A DNA stretch of 64,000 nucleotides from Macrolepiota albuminosa. Its lineage: Eukaryota; Basidiomycota; Agaricomycetes; Agaricales; Agaricaceae. The notes under the pieces are model-generated. The model was given only the letters and a program-made list of their open reading frames with translations. It did no database searches and was not told where the DNA came from. The translations under genes were made by a program, and so were the position numbers. This document shows, piece after piece, positions 1-11,727 of this stretch; position 1 is the stretch's first letter; the number at the start of each line of letters is the position of its first letter. Location of the stretch: NCBI GenBank assembly GCA_027475525.1, contig JAMWFC010000113.1:1054001-1118000 (forward strand), written 5' to 3'.

Positions 1-908
1 CGTGCACCTCGAGCATATCAAGTACAATGTAATTCGACAGTTTGGATAAGGACCCTTCATAGCTACTAGTACATCTATTATAGATTTTGAAAGAACAATA
101 ATATTTTTCACATTTTGATGATTATCCCCCCATTTCGTACAGCATCTGATTCCTGACATATTGCATCAATCAAGGAAGAAGTAAGAAGCTGTGGCCGTGA
201 GGTTGAATTAGAGGCGGCGTTGTGAATAATTCCAATATCTGTGATCCCGCAGAGTTCGCATCATGATACTGGTCGCACAAGGCTACAGGCGCTTGTTTGA
301 GAATCCAGCGGGAGGAAAGAAGTTCTCAAAGCCGAATGACTTCTTCATCATGATGTGGTAATTTTAGAGATGTACCTTGTGCATCCAATAGGATTAGGAA
401 GGTTTGTCTCACACGGAACTGGAACTGGGATTGTCTATTTTTCACTGCAGCTGCGCCACAGTATGTCGAATGCAGCTACATAAATGTATCTATGAGATGA
501 TGACAATTCTCAATGATAAGTCCGATTGACTCGGTAGTTCGTCACCTGGGCTATGATTCTGCCGGAATGACTAGAAATTATCCTTCCATATCGGTATCTC
601 TGTTCTCCTGTCGCTCAGAGTCCTCCGTCTCCTCTACATTTATGCTTCTTGCTGGTCGCCACACGTTCCCTGAAGTTACCTTCCACAGCCGAACATGTCC
701 ATCATTTCCAGTGGATGAAAGGACCGTGCTACATGTCAACTTAACTTGGCGTGAAGATATGACATCAAACTCACCGGGGATATTCCATTCTACTCTGCCT
801 ATAGCTGATCTTTTGATGGGTGACTTGTCAGTCCTGGAATTTTTATACAACTGAGCGTCACTTGCTTATGTTGATCAACCATCAGCAACAACGTTCGCGG
901 TCCACTTT
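1..908. repeat. OMT-SEH1 duplication unit, copy 1 (partial)
   Basis: This stretch aligns base for base with about 15077-15982 and 33378-34280, with small indels. It covers the O-methyltransferase upstream/SEH1 3' spacer and the last SEH1 exons. It is open at the window start and breaks at about 908, inside the exon that ends DFDQHK in the other copies. Unrelated bases and a Copia LTR fragment follow. It is the most degraded of the three copies. Confidence 0.9.
578..908 (-). pseudogene. SEH1-like nucleoporin, 3' fragment (copy 1)
   Basis: The minus strand carries the last two exons of the WD40 protein SEH1, with recognisable GRVEWN and VLSSTGNDG...VRLWK WD-repeat sequence and the same C-terminal end (DMEG, stop at 578) as the full copy at 33957. 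The exon before the last intron reads NIPG instead of NITG, and a base change beside the donor shifts the splice junction by one base. Everything upstream is missing. It is a remnant with no possible product. Confidence 0.85.
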
Positions 909-934
909 GTCAGAAACAGGGAAAATAACTAGAG

Positions 935-1034
935 TGTAGACGTAAACAGTTATTTAGTCCTCAGTCACTCCGGTATGTGGTAGTACGACTGTATATTACC
1001 TGTAGACGTAAACAGTTATTTAGTCTACAGGACG
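935..1034. repeat. Copia-type LTR fragment
   Basis: The segment starts TGTAGACGTAAACAG and repeats that block once. It matches the start of the 332-bp Copia LTRs at 6053 and 11743, which begin TGTAGAATATTACAG, including the internal CTCAGTCACTC block. It is a diverged relative cut off at about 1034, where decayed gypsy gag begins. Confidence 0.7.
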
Positions 1035-1106
1035 AATGTAAGTATTGTGTTAATAACAATGTAACGACAGTGGACGAATGCGATGACGTGCTACCTGGAT
1101 TCACGT

Positions 1107-2169
1107 TGATGACGCCCAAATCGAGCTGGACGCTGCGTGGACTATCACTAGTGCAGCTACTTAGCCGATATAGCTTTGGGCGTGCTAAGTGTGTGAGAGA
1201 GTCCCGGACAGGTCCCAGAGAACACACGGTAGGCAAGAGGTTGGTGGCAAGGAAAGTGGGTAATTGGAGGCACTTGCGTATGGCTCCAAAACGTGGCTAC
1301 AGGGCGCTAAAAGTTGCTAAGGGGGAGCGCTAAGAGCGTGGGAAAGTCGCTAAGAAAGGCGCTAAGAGGTGCGGGAAAGGGTCGCTAAGAGGCGCTAAGT
1401 GTTAGCACCTAGAACGTAATAATAAAAGGATGAGATTGCTTAGCGGATCTAAGCACGAAAGCCAAGCCGTAGTTGCAAGGCGCTAGAGAGAGAGAGATAT
1501 AGAAAACTAGAGCAGAGTCCCCTTGCTTGACACGGTCAACAAGAGGTAGTCTGTTGCGTATGGAGACCAAAATGTTGGGATACGATCCCTACTGCCAAAT
1601 TGATTCCCTGTACTACTAACAAAAAGTAGGTATTTATAGTAAAGAAAGTTAGCCGACGCTAAGAGGTTAAGTGCCGCTAGAGGGTGGTGAACTGATAAAA
1701 ATGTAAGTATTTATAGTAAAGAAAGTTAGCCGACGCTAAGAGGTTAAGTGCCGCTAGAGGGTGGTGAACTGATAAAAATGTAAGTAAATGTGGTGAATTG
1801 AATTGTATAGTAAAAAAGGTCCATAATGATGCTGTCACGGAAATACTTCATCATTTTCCTTTGTAAGCGCTGCCACTGGCTAAGAGCATTATGCCAGATT
1901 GACTGATGCCAAGTGTCTGTGTAAATGGGTAGCCTCGGAGTGCAAGTGGCAAGGTGCGGCGAGGTGTCAATAGTGGTGCGAAGAATAAGTGGTGCCATAA
2001 AAAGTGGTCTGAGAGTAATTGGAGTCTGTAGCTGCGAGTTATTAGTGTAAAAATATGAGAAAAATAGCGCTGGAAGCGCTAGAGCGTGGCGCTTCTGGTG
2101 GTACTAGTGGGCCTATATGAGGTGCGGGTATTGGTGCGATCTGTAGCCAGCCACGATGCAGGCTCATCA
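1107..2169 (-). mobile_element. Solo gypsy LTR, variant B, with 4-bp target duplication
   Basis: The segment starts TGATGACGCCC and ends CTCATCA, so its termini are inverted TGAT/ATCA. It is flanked by ACGT at 1103-1106 and at 2170-2173. Flanking sequence on both sides is gag, so this is a single LTR left after recombination. It shares CCCGGACAGGTCCCAGAGAA with the other LTR variants. The apparent length of 1063 bp includes a 77-bp tandem duplication that is probably an assembly artefact. An array of CGCTAA motifs lies at 1305-1398. Confidence 0.88.
1630..1783. repeat. Exact 77-bp tandem duplication
   Basis: Positions 1630-1706 are repeated without a mismatch at 1707-1783, inside the solo LTR. 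Three other 77-bp tandem duplications occur in this window in unrelated sequence, so an assembly origin is more likely than biology. Confidence 0.95.
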
Positions 2170-2755
2170 ACGTACATCACAGAAGCCATAACCTCAGAAA
2201 TCAAAGAGGAGGCCATGCCACCTAAAGAAGCTACATCCATTGACCCAGTTGTTGCTAAGATCTAGCAATGATCCTGCCATCCTGACTGTAGCCCAGGACT
2301 CTCATGCTATTTGTTCGATCATGCTGACCATGGATGGCAAAAAGCAAAATCAAGTCTATTGTGGACAGTGGATTGCAGATCATTTCTATGGCTGCTGATG
2401 TTGCTAACAAACTTGGCATCATTTACAACCCTATGATCATTCTTAATATGCAAAGTGCTAACAGCACTATTGATCAATCTTTGGGAATGGCCCATAACAT
2501 TCCATGTGCTATTGGCAACCTTACGTTCTACCTTCAAATTCACATTCTCAGATCACCTGCATATGACTTACTATTAGGAAGGCCCTTTGACATGTTAGTG
2601 TGATCAGTAGTCAAGACGATGTCCAAAGACGAAATGACGCTAACTATTAGCAACCCTAACTCTGGTGTCAGAAGAATTGTCCTGACATTTCCACAAGGGA
2701 AATTCCAGAAGCCAGGACCAAGAAAGCAACCTTACATTAGCGACAACTCTTGTGA

Positions 2756-4980
2756 GTGTTTTCTGGCACCATCAAGGAGATGAGTGATGAGGATCATGGA
2801 GATGAAGCACTTATCTTGGACTATAATCATCAGACTGGGCAAGTAACCCTTATATCACATACCCTCTTAGCCCATGAAATCTTGAACTCTTCTTCAATGC
2901 TTATTAGCAAAGCTTTATCCTACTTATACCTCACCATGTCAGATATTACTGAAGACCTTTTGACAGACACTTATTTCATTTCTACTCCTAATTCTAAAGA
3001 ACCTTTGATATCCAGTTTTGCTAGAAACAAAAATTCCATTTATAATATGTTTGCTAACAATAGTACCCCTAAGCGCAAAGGGGTTCAGGTCAAAAAGAAG
3101 TACAAGCCAGTGGCGCTTAAAACAAAACTGGTAGTGAGTGCCGTACCTGAGGAATTTTACATCAAAAGAAAGATAATTGGCAACCTGTTAGCAACCCTTC
3201 CTGAACTCAATCCAAATCTGCCACCCTTTGAATCTACAGGATGATTTACAGCAGAACAACAGGTGCTATTCCTTAGCACCCACAATACAGGCTTTCTATC
3301 AATGGCAGAACTAGACATATTAGTCAACATTATGCAGAAACAAAACAAAGCATTTGCTTGGGAGGATTCAGAGCATGGTAAACTTAGAACTGACCTCTTT
3401 CCACCAGTGGTATACTGACAATACCCCATGTACCTTGGACCGAGCATAACTGACCTATACTGCTGGGCATTGAAGCTGAAGTTTGCCAAATTATTCACTC
3501 TAAGATAGCGGCAGAAGTTTATGAGCCTTCCAATTTGGCCTACCAATTGTGATGGTTTTGCATACTAAAGAAAAATGGGAAGCTACATATGGTTCACAGT
3601 TTGGAGCTGCTAAACAAAGTCATGATTCATCATTAAGGAGTACCACCCTTTCCCGATCACATTGCTGAATCTTTTTGCAGGATGAATATGTGGCGCTACC
3701 CTTGATTTATATGTTGGCTATGACGAGCGCTTAATACACCCTTCCTCTCATGACTTGACAACATTTCAAATGCTATTCGGAGCACTGTGACTAGTTACAC
3801 TTCCCATGGGATGAACAAACTTGGTACCTATATTCTATGATGACATTACATTTATTCTACAACCTAAAATACCTCACTATGTGCTCAGCTTCATTGACAT
3901 GTAGGTGTTAAGAGCCTAAAAGATTGGCGCCTTGTAAATGGCAAGCCCAAAGTACACTTGGAGAATTATAATATTCACATGGTGCTATGGAACTTTTTTC
4001 AATTGGTCAACCAAGTGCTTCAGCACATAAAATATTGTGGTGAGACATTTTCAGGACACAAGCTGGTTCTTTGTGCACTGCAATTTAAAATTTTAGGGCA
4101 CATCTGCACACCAGAAGGCAAGATCTCTGAGGAGAGCCAATTAGCACTTCTGGAGAAGTGGGGAGTCTGTCATAACTTCTTGGAAGTTCACGTGTTTCTA
4201 GGCACAGTAGGTGTTCTTCGCATGTTCATACACCATTTTTCACATCGGGCACACACTCTTAATTGCTTAATTCGTTCTGGGGTCCCCTTCAAATTTGGAC
4301 CTGATCAAATTAACGCCCAAAAGGATTTAGTGAAGGCACTACAGGAAGCAAAGCCATTGGTTCCCATCAACTATACTACTCCTGATCCCGTTATACTTGC
4401 CATTGACACCTCATATATTGCGGTTAGCTTTTTTTTATGTCAGTGTGATGGTGCAAATCAAAAAATCAGACGCTACAATCAATTTGGATTGATTACTCTT
4501 GATGACAGAGAATCGTGCTACAGTCAGCCCAAGCTAGAGTTATATGGCTTGTTTCAATCATTTCAGGCACTATAAATGTATCTCATCGGGGTTCAAAATC
4601 TAATTGTCGAAGTTGATGCATGCTATATCAAAGGAATGCTCCAGAATCCAGATATTCAACCTTCAGCCAGTATGAATCAATGGGTAGTAGCAATACTAAT
4701 GTTTCACTTTGAGCTAGTTCATGTCAAAAGTGCGTTTTATAGACCTGATGAACTGTCTAGACAACCAAGACAGCCAGAAGATGAGGTGCTAGACAAAAGC
4801 GACAACGACATATTTGACAACTGGATTGACCAGCTGCATGGTTTCATACATATCATCCAATTACTTATTCCAGCACTTTGTGAAGATCAACCAGTCTCAA
4901 CCTGGCTACACCCTATCATCCCATATCAACCTAAGCTGTATCAGGCATTATCAACTTTTTATATGGCCAGTATCTATAAT
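2756..4980 (+). pseudogene. Decayed Ty3/gypsy pol (RT and RNase H)
   Basis: The sequence follows pol of the intact relatives: the KRKGVQVKKKYKPVALKTK block near 3070, RT from about 3400 to 4270 and RNase H to about 4790, including AIDTSYIAV and QPKLELYGL. It is broken by stops (TGA at 3242 where relatives have CGT/CGA for Arg) and by frameshifts between 3245 and 3957. Similarity stops near 4980, after the MASI motif, so integrase is absent. It belongs to the same wider family as the elements at 39036 and 51312 but is much older. Confidence 0.85.
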
Positions 4981-6052
4981 GTTGCTAAGAAATTGTACAA
5001 TTACATGATAATTTTTTTGCTCTAGCAGTCATTATTCTGTTCTCTTTATTTATTTTCATCTTTGAAAATTAGACCACATTGTCTTTGGTATTTATAAAAA
5101 CTTTTTGAATTATTTTTTCTGTAAGCTTATATAGATCCAGTTTTTTGTTGAACTTATATAAGCTAATGCACCATCAATAGTTTATGTAAGCTATTGCTCC
5201 AGCAGTAGTTTATATAAGCTGTTGCCCCAGCAGTAGTTTATATAAGCTGTTGCTTCAGTAATAGTTTATTGCTTGATCAATCTCTTCTGAAATTTGACAT
5301 ATTGATTGAGTTTATAAATTTGCTTTTTTTTAGCATTTTATACCTAGTTGTCAATCTGCTATGATGCTTGTCATTGAATAAAGATATGTACATAAGAGTT
5401 GTCAATTTATAACTCCTTTTATTTATGCACATTTAAAGAGTCAACTGTTATAATTTTAAGTCTCTTATCTACATTAACTGATACACTTAATATATTGAAA
5501 TAAATAATTGGAGGGGCCCTCAGAAACTGAGAAACTTTGATTAATTATCTCAGATATAAATTATATCTTGTGCTTATATAGCACCAAAAAATATCTACAA
5601 GAAGCAGGTTCATTTCTCACTTTTGGCATAGTTTGTTGTAGTACTCAAACTATCTCTGTTTACAGGCTATAAATGTGAAGCCACAATTGCAGAGAGATAC
5701 ATCTGTTTCTGTATAGAAGTCATATTGATGTCAATATCTTCTATGCTTACAGAGACAATAATGAAAATTAAAGGCTTTGAGGTTAAGTCTCTATGTTTTA
5801 GTTTTATTTGTCTACTTATCTATCAATACATATCATGACATCTAATTTTTGTTTTCTTTTGGTAGTGTGTTTATAGCATTTCAACATATCTACATCTTTC
5901 AGCATGCTGTGCAGAATGAATCTGTTAGCTTTGAGTTGCCTACAAATTGAAGGGGTTGGACCTCCATATACTAGGGTAGGAATGCATTTATGCACAAATT
6001 TCAGCACAAACTGAAAGACAGTGTGGGACTCAATGATTATTGTTATAATACC
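4981..6052. other. AT-rich non-coding stretch left of the Copia element
   Basis: No coding region could be supported here. The stretch is AT-rich. Its one clear structure is four copies of a 28-bp unit at 5153-5264. It ends with ATACC (6048-6052), one arm of the Copia target duplication. Confidence 0.6.
5153..5264. repeat. Four 28-bp tandem repeats
   Basis: Units start at 5153, 5181, 5209 and 5237. The common core is TTATATAAGCT followed by a variable TTGC block and CAGTAG. Units 2-4 differ from each other by a few bases. They are adjacent without spacers, so this is a minisatellite. Confidence 0.85.
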
Positions 6053-6384
6053 TGTAGAATATTACAGTTATTCCTCAGTCACTCACAATAATGAAGTCGA
6101 CTGATTGTATTACCTGTAGAATATTACAGTTATTCTACATGTATGGTGAGTGACTAAATAATATATAGGTAACGGAATAGGCTCACCCTCAGTCACTCAC
6201 AATAATGAAGTCGACTGAGGGGAGTATTATTTGTGCATATGAAAAATTAGCGATAACGAAACAAAGACTGGTAAATACCAATCGTTCTGTAATGTGGCTG
6301 ATGCCATCAGAAGAAGTAAATACTAATAAGGAAATAATAAGTTGCTGTGTCCGCTCGGCGGTTGGTTAAGTCAATTCCTTAACA
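6053..6384 (-). mobile_element. Copia element, 3' LTR
   Basis: The LTR starts TGTAGAAT and ends TTAACA (TG...CA) and is 332 bp long, the same as its partner at 11743. ATACC precedes it. By eye the pair differs at about 11 positions (roughly 3%), so the insertion is not recent. On the element's strand the purine run AAGGGGAG lies directly upstream (6385-6392), a suitable polypurine tract. The LTR contains two copies each of an ACCTGTAGAATATTACAG block and a CTCAGTCACTCAC block. Confidence 0.92.
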
Positions 6385-6399
6385 CTCCCCTTGACTTAT

Positions 6400-8082
6400 T
6401 CAACCGTTGACGTGTTTGATTCCCATAAGGGTAGTAAGATAATCGTGAGTGGCGTGAGGTAATGGCTTGGTACATATGTCGGTGATATTCTCCGTGGAGG
6501 GTACGTGGATGACTTTGATGTCTCCTTCCTGAATGCGTTCACGTATGTAGTGGTGTCTGATGTTGATGTGCTTCGCACGGGAGTGACCTTTTGTTGACTG
6601 GGCAAGAGCGATAGACAAGTTGTTGTTGACCAGGATGGTTGCAGGGGGGCGCTGCTCCATGTTGATCTCCGAGAGAAAATTGTGCATCCATAGGGCTTGT
6701 TGAGACCCATGAGTCATCGCCATGTATTCGGCTTCCGTAGTTGAGAGCGCAACTGTCTGCTGACGTTTGGAGCTCCAAGACACAGGTCCTCCGGCCATGA
6801 GAAAGACATATCCTGAGGTCGACCTTCTAGTATCGAGATCCCCTCCATAATCGGCATCGACATATCCTATTGGTTTTGTGGACCCTCCCAAATCCCTTGA
6901 GTATGGGATTCTGTAATTCAGTGTGCCCTTTACATATGCCAGCATGTGGAGGAGGGCTTTCCAGTGTGCCAGGCCAGGGTTCGACTGAAAACATGCCAGG
7001 AGTGTGACGGCGAATGATAAGTTCGGTCTGGTGGCTGCCTGTGCCCACATAAGCGCACCCAGGAGCTGTCGGTATGGTTTGTCATGCATGAAAAGTCATT
7101 CTGCTTTATTTTTGGGAGACGACATATCAGCAGTAAGAACGATTCCTGACGGGAGCGGAGTGTATCGAGGGTTGCAGTCTGACATGTTGTAGCGTTTGAG
7201 TACTCGCATAAGATATGCTTTTTGGGAAAGTGATATTGATCCTGTGTTTTCATCTCGTTGTATCGCTATTCCTAGGATAAATGTTGGTTTTCCTAGATCT
7301 TTAATTTCGTATATGCATGCCAGTTGCTTTTTTGCTAGTTCAGCTCCCTGCTTAGTTGAGGATAGTCCGAAAGTGTCGTCATTGAAGGTATTTGTGATGG
7401 TTACTTCAGATCCAATTGTCCTCAAATGTACGCATGGGTCGGCCCTCGACTTTTTGTAACCGAGTTCCGTATACGCTCCATCTAGTGTCCAGTACTAGTT
7501 GAAACCCCCTTGCATAAGGCCGTAGATGGTTTTCCGGAGTCTAGCCAGCTTCCCCTCCCCTCCCGGGAAACCAGGCGGTAGGCGCATGTATACCTCATGT
7601 TCTGGTATGCTGTTCAGGTAAGCTGAAATAAAGTCAACCTGCCAGATTTCGAGGCCTTCCTGCGCTGTGATGGCTGCTGACATACGCAGAGACTCAAGTC
7701 GGACCACAGCTGCATAAGTCTCATCGAAGTCTTCTCCTGCTACCTGCGAAAAACCCTTTGCCACCAGCCATGCCTTCCGTCGTATTACCTCCCCCTCCAC
7801 GTTGAACTTGTTTGCAAATACCCACCGACAGCCCACAATGTTCTTCCCATTTGGAACCGATTTTTCATCCACCAACTCAAACACACCTCTCTCCTCCATC
7901 ACCTTTAATTCCTCCTCCATCGGGGGCTTCCACAGATCCGGCCTCTTCATCGCCTCCACATAAGTCTTGGGGACACTCGTGTCATTGCCTTCCATCATGA
8001 ATGCGTAGGGGCCTCCAGCCATCAGGGCAGCCAGCAAATCATCACCCATTGCCCATTCCTCCCCTTGATCTCGTGCTGCCAT
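6400..8082 (-). pseudogene. Copia pol, reverse transcriptase and RNase H part (broken)
   Basis: Reading leftward, the RT begins near 8080 with WKPPMEEELKVMEE, CRWVFANKF and VDFISAYL. The RT box reads FNDDTFG and RNase H has VDADYGGD, STSGYVF and STTEAEYMA, ending near 6400. A TAG at 7495 (probably an old Trp) and a TGA at 7096 interrupt the frame. A frameshift near 8110-8250 separates it from integrase. The order integrase-RT-RNase H is the Copia order. The element is dead in cis. Confidence 0.9.
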
Positions 8083-8111
8083 TTCCCTCTGGATAGTGTC
8101 CCTTGCTGCAA

Positions 8112-9560
8112 TCAGCGCTGGGGTAGGTCTGGTGAGCCGTGATGATCGCCTCGGGAGTTGCGTGTTAGTGGTGGGGCTTGCAATGGCAGTTGCAAAGCAG
8201 GTCCCTGGGTGTCTCCGGGGGCTTCGGTTGTGGCAGTGGGTTCTTGGTGGAGCAGCCCACTATCTGTCCTGATCCTCAGAGCTATGGGTTGATGGGTGGG
8301 AATCAAGTTTTGTGGCTGTTGTCTATTGGCTGTCATGTCGGGGGTGCGAGGCTGGTCACCCTCCTCTGGCTCGTCTAAGACTGTGAGTGATCGATGTCCA
8401 GTTCCCTCTTCAAAGATAACATCTCGTGACATCACAATAGACCGAGATCTGGGTTCATATAATCTGTACCCACTATTTGCATAGCCCACAAGGCGAGTTT
8501 TTACAGATTGTGGGTCCAGCTTCAATTTTACCAGCTCGCTAGGTACCTTTGCCCATGCCAGACATCCCCATGGTCTCAAGTAGTCAACCCTCTGCCTTTG
8601 GCCCATCCATGACTCCTTGGGGATAATACCGGGGTGTCGTGAAGATGGAAGTAAGTTTCTTAGATGCATCTGCGTCGCTGCTGCTTCTGCCCATAGGTCT
8701 TTTGGTAGTCCGCTTTCTGCTAATACGCATCATACTCCATCAAGGATGGTGCGGTTGGCTCTCTCAGCCACTCCATTCTGGGCGTGGGCATATGGTGTCA
8801 TCACTTTGAGGATTATGCCGTGTGTAGACAAGTATGTTGTCCATGCATCGTTTACCCACTCTCGCCCTGCGTCCACTCGAACCTCACGGAGTTTCCTTCC
8901 AGTTTGACGTTCTGACACTGCATGATATGATGTGAAGGCCACCAGGGTCGAGGCTGCATCTTTTCGGGGTAAGAAGTATCCTGACATGTGAGAGGTGCCT
9001 CTGTCAACAGCAATCATCATGTATATTGCTCCTCCCAGCGATGTGACACTTGACGGTCCCCACAGGTCAACATGCACACAGTTATTTGGTGCTTTCTCTG
9101 GCTCCACTTCTGCATCATAGGATCTCAACACATGCTTCCCATAAACACAGTCCTTGCATAGTCCTGGTGCACTGAGTTCACCTCTGATTATCAATCCATC
9201 AACTAAGTTGTTTGCCAGCACGTTTCGGATGGTCTTGACACTTGCATGGCCGAATCTCCTATGCCACACCTCAATTGTGGTTGGTTTTAACTGGGATTTC
9301 GCAATCATGGCACTGGTGAGACTTGGGTCGCCGAGATGACTTAGGAGATACATCCCTCCATTTCTCTTTCCATGGAAGACTTCCCTACCACTTGGGTCCT
9401 GGAACCGTACTTGACCTCCACCAAATATGATGTTAAAGCCTGCTTTATCGAAGCGGTTTATGGAGATTAGGTTTGAGGCAAGTTCAGGGGCATGGAGTGC
9501 ATTTTTAAATATGAGTTCGAATGATCCATGAGCAGTATTGCAGGTTTTCTTTACTGTCCC
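8112..9560 (-). pseudogene. Copia pol, integrase part (broken)
   Basis: The HRRFGH...CKDCVYGK pre-integrase zinc site, VHVDLWGP, VDAGREW and NGVAERANRT (catalytic D, D and E region) are visible. In-frame TGA codons at 9561 and 8730 split it from protease and cut the integrase tail. Integrase inserts the cDNA copy; the target duplication here is 5 bp. Confidence 0.9.
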
Positions 9561-10197
9561 TCAGCCTACTATGCAAAACTTAGCTCCTTTTGGGGCTGCA
9601 TTGCCTTCTATGGGGTTTTGTAGTTCCTCATAGTCCAAAAACGCTTCTCGCTTCACAAAAAAATGGTCGGTGGCTCCTGAGTCAGCATATGTGGGAATAT
9701 TGGATACGGTAGTGGAATTTGCTCCCGTCCATTTTACCAGAGCGGTCTGACCCTGTCCATCAGAATTATCTTGCAGGGTAGCCGATAACATGTAGGTAAT
9801 CAGTGGTGTGGCATCCTCAGGTCTCGGTTCTGCGGTTGTCGCTACCTTTGCTGCTGGGGAGGATGTAGTGGCCGTTGCTTCACTCGAGGGTGGTGTGGTA
9901 GCCTTTGATTTGTTACAGAAGTTTGGCGGGAATTGGCCTTCCTTTCCTCCACCCTTCCAGTAGCAATTTTCGATTGCATGTCTCGTTTGCCTGCAGTTTG
10001 GGTTCACACAGACTAGCTTCGGTCTTGTGTGTGCTTGTAGGGCTGTTGTGGATATTCCCGCTTTCTGCTTTTGCAAAACAAGACGGTCCCAGTGGATAGT
10101 GAGTGCTGCAACCACCTCCTTTGTCTTTTTCATGGAGTAACATCCTGCTACTACAGCATTCCAGGATTCCAGCAGCGATGCCATGAGAATGGTGCGG
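9561..10197 (-). pseudogene. Copia gag C-terminus and protease
   Basis: A zinc knuckle of pattern CX4CX4HX4C (CVNPNC...H...C) is followed by the protease motif YADSGATDHFF. The frame is continuous from the solo LTR insertion at 10197 to a TGA at 9561. The N-terminal gag half lies on the other side of the LTR, at 11139-11641. Confidence 0.88.
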
Positions 10198-11134
10198 TGA
10201 TGACGCCCAAAGTTTGGTCAGTAACAAATATAGCAATAGCGTTACCATACCAAGAGCTTGCGTTGGGCGCGCTAAAAGTGATGTGGGGAGTCCTGGACAG
10301 GTCCCAGAGAACGCGCCTATGAAAATAAGGTAACGTCGGTAACGGGGTCGGCAAGTGTCAAGCGCTAAGGTAAAGCGCCTAGGGAAGGAGTGGTAAGTGA
10401 ACACGGCAAAGGTAAGCGGCAAGAACCCGGTAAGCTTAGCAAGGTCTAAGCATCAATAATGCCTGCCATAGCTGCAAGGCGCAAATGTGTCAAGTGTTAG
10501 CAAGAGTCTGCAACTGCCGATGAGTTCGATGTTGCTGGCCATAAATGAGATCTTGAGTGTAAGGGAGACTGAAGTAAGTGGAGCAGGAAACTCTGGTCTA
10601 TTGTTCAATGAATTGTATGTACAAGTCGGTAAGTGCTTTTATACTACAATGAGTTCACCGTCGCCAGTGACCAATGACGCCAAAGTGCGGTACACTAGAA
10701 AATTTTATAGGGGTAGCTCCAACAGTTTCAGATCCCTACTGTCCATTCAAGACCCTTAGCGACGCCAGGCAGCAGATCGCGACGCTAAACCATCAATCCA
10801 TCACCCTTCTGTCTGTCAGAACTCCTAAGCGATGTCAGGCGCCAGATCGAGGCGCTAAGCGGTGTCAGACGCCAATGTCAAACGCCAAGCTGTCCGTCAG
10901 TTTTTGATAGATCATCAGGCTTCTCCCTAAGCACTGTCATTAGTGACTGATGCCATCTGTCAGTTGTCATTCTGTCTGCCGTCGGCGCTATTACTAATTG
11001 GATCTGTTTCTTGCCATGCGCAGCCATCAAATATTGCCAAAATTGGTTAATTAGCGTGCGCTAAGGTATTCTGAGCCTGTGCTGTGTTGCCGTAGCCTGC
11101 TGTTGATGCGCTAATCCTGTATGGGGTCCTATCA
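10198..11134 (-). mobile_element. Solo gypsy LTR, variant A, inserted in Copia gag
   Basis: The segment starts TGATGACGCCC, ends GGGTCCTATCA and is 937 bp. It is flanked by GCGG at 10194-10197 and 11135-11138. It is a close relative of the 951-bp LTRs of the elements at 39036 and 51312. Copia gag continues on both sides, so it inserted after the Copia element did. Confidence 0.93.
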
Positions 11135-11138
11135 GCGG

Positions 11139-11641
11139 AATGTTGCATCCTTGACCTTAGCTCCCTTCTCCACAGCTGACCTCCATTTCTCCCTCATGTC
11201 TTCCACATGTTTGAGAAAGTCTATGCCGTCCTTGAACTCGGTGGCATGCAGACGTTTTTCCATGTTCATCGCTGCGATCTCAGAAAATACCCCATAATTA
11301 TCGGTCAGTGCTTTCCAGGCTTCTGCCGCTGTGCCATCCATTTTGATACCCAGTCCAACTGGGTTTTTGGTATTGTAGATAATAAGTCCTAATGTCCACG
11401 TGTCTCTTTCCTCCCATTCCTCCAGGGACAGGTTTTTCAACAACCACTCGGTGGGTTTAGTTTCGGTTATCTTTTTGGAGTCGTCGTCTTTAGGTTTGTT
11501 GATCGATCCGTCCAGATATGCGCGAGCGCCACGCACCCTTGCAGCAATAAGGACTCGATTTTTAAATGTTAAGTAGTTGGTTCCATCAAAGTGTACTTCT
11601 TCTGGGAAGTTTGGTGGGTTTGACGAGTTCGTTGATGACAT
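11139..11641 (-). pseudogene. Copia gag N-terminus
   Basis: It starts MSSTNSSNPPNFPEE at 11641. FDGTNYLTFKNR, a WLLKNLSLEEWEERD segment and an AAEAWKALTDNYG segment follow, as is usual for fungal Copia gag (UBN2-type). It runs into the solo LTR at about 11138 and is continued at 10193. Confidence 0.88.
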
Positions 11642-11727
11642 GTAGTCTATGTGGTATGTGTATGTATGTGGGGTAGGGTTGTAAGAGTCTTTTGTCGGAG
11701 CAGTGGCTCAACGCAGTGGGAGTAAAA

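Larger units (their letters stand above)
1035..2755 (+). pseudogene. Decayed Ty3/gypsy gag C-terminus and protease
   Basis: The frame resembles the gag-protease of the intact elements at 46759-49071 and 52709-55021. A DDVLPGF block precedes 1106, PAILTVAQDSHAI follows 2270, and the aspartic protease has VDSG followed by YDLLLGRPF. The reading frame is interrupted by a solo LTR at 1107-2169 and by stops, for example TGA at 2601 where the relatives have CGA (Arg). The N-terminal gag and zinc knuckle are absent. Base composition is AT-richer and CpG-poorer than in the younger relatives, as expected for an old methylated copy. Confidence 0.85.

Noticed and set aside
5153..5264. CRISPR-like array
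   Set aside because: Units are adjacent without spacers, and the genome is eukaryotic. It is a minisatellite.
7360..7400. Copia RT box FNDD as an inactivating change
   Set aside because: Both Asp residues are present, and the residue before them varies among fungal Copia elements. The stops and the frameshift are what break this element.
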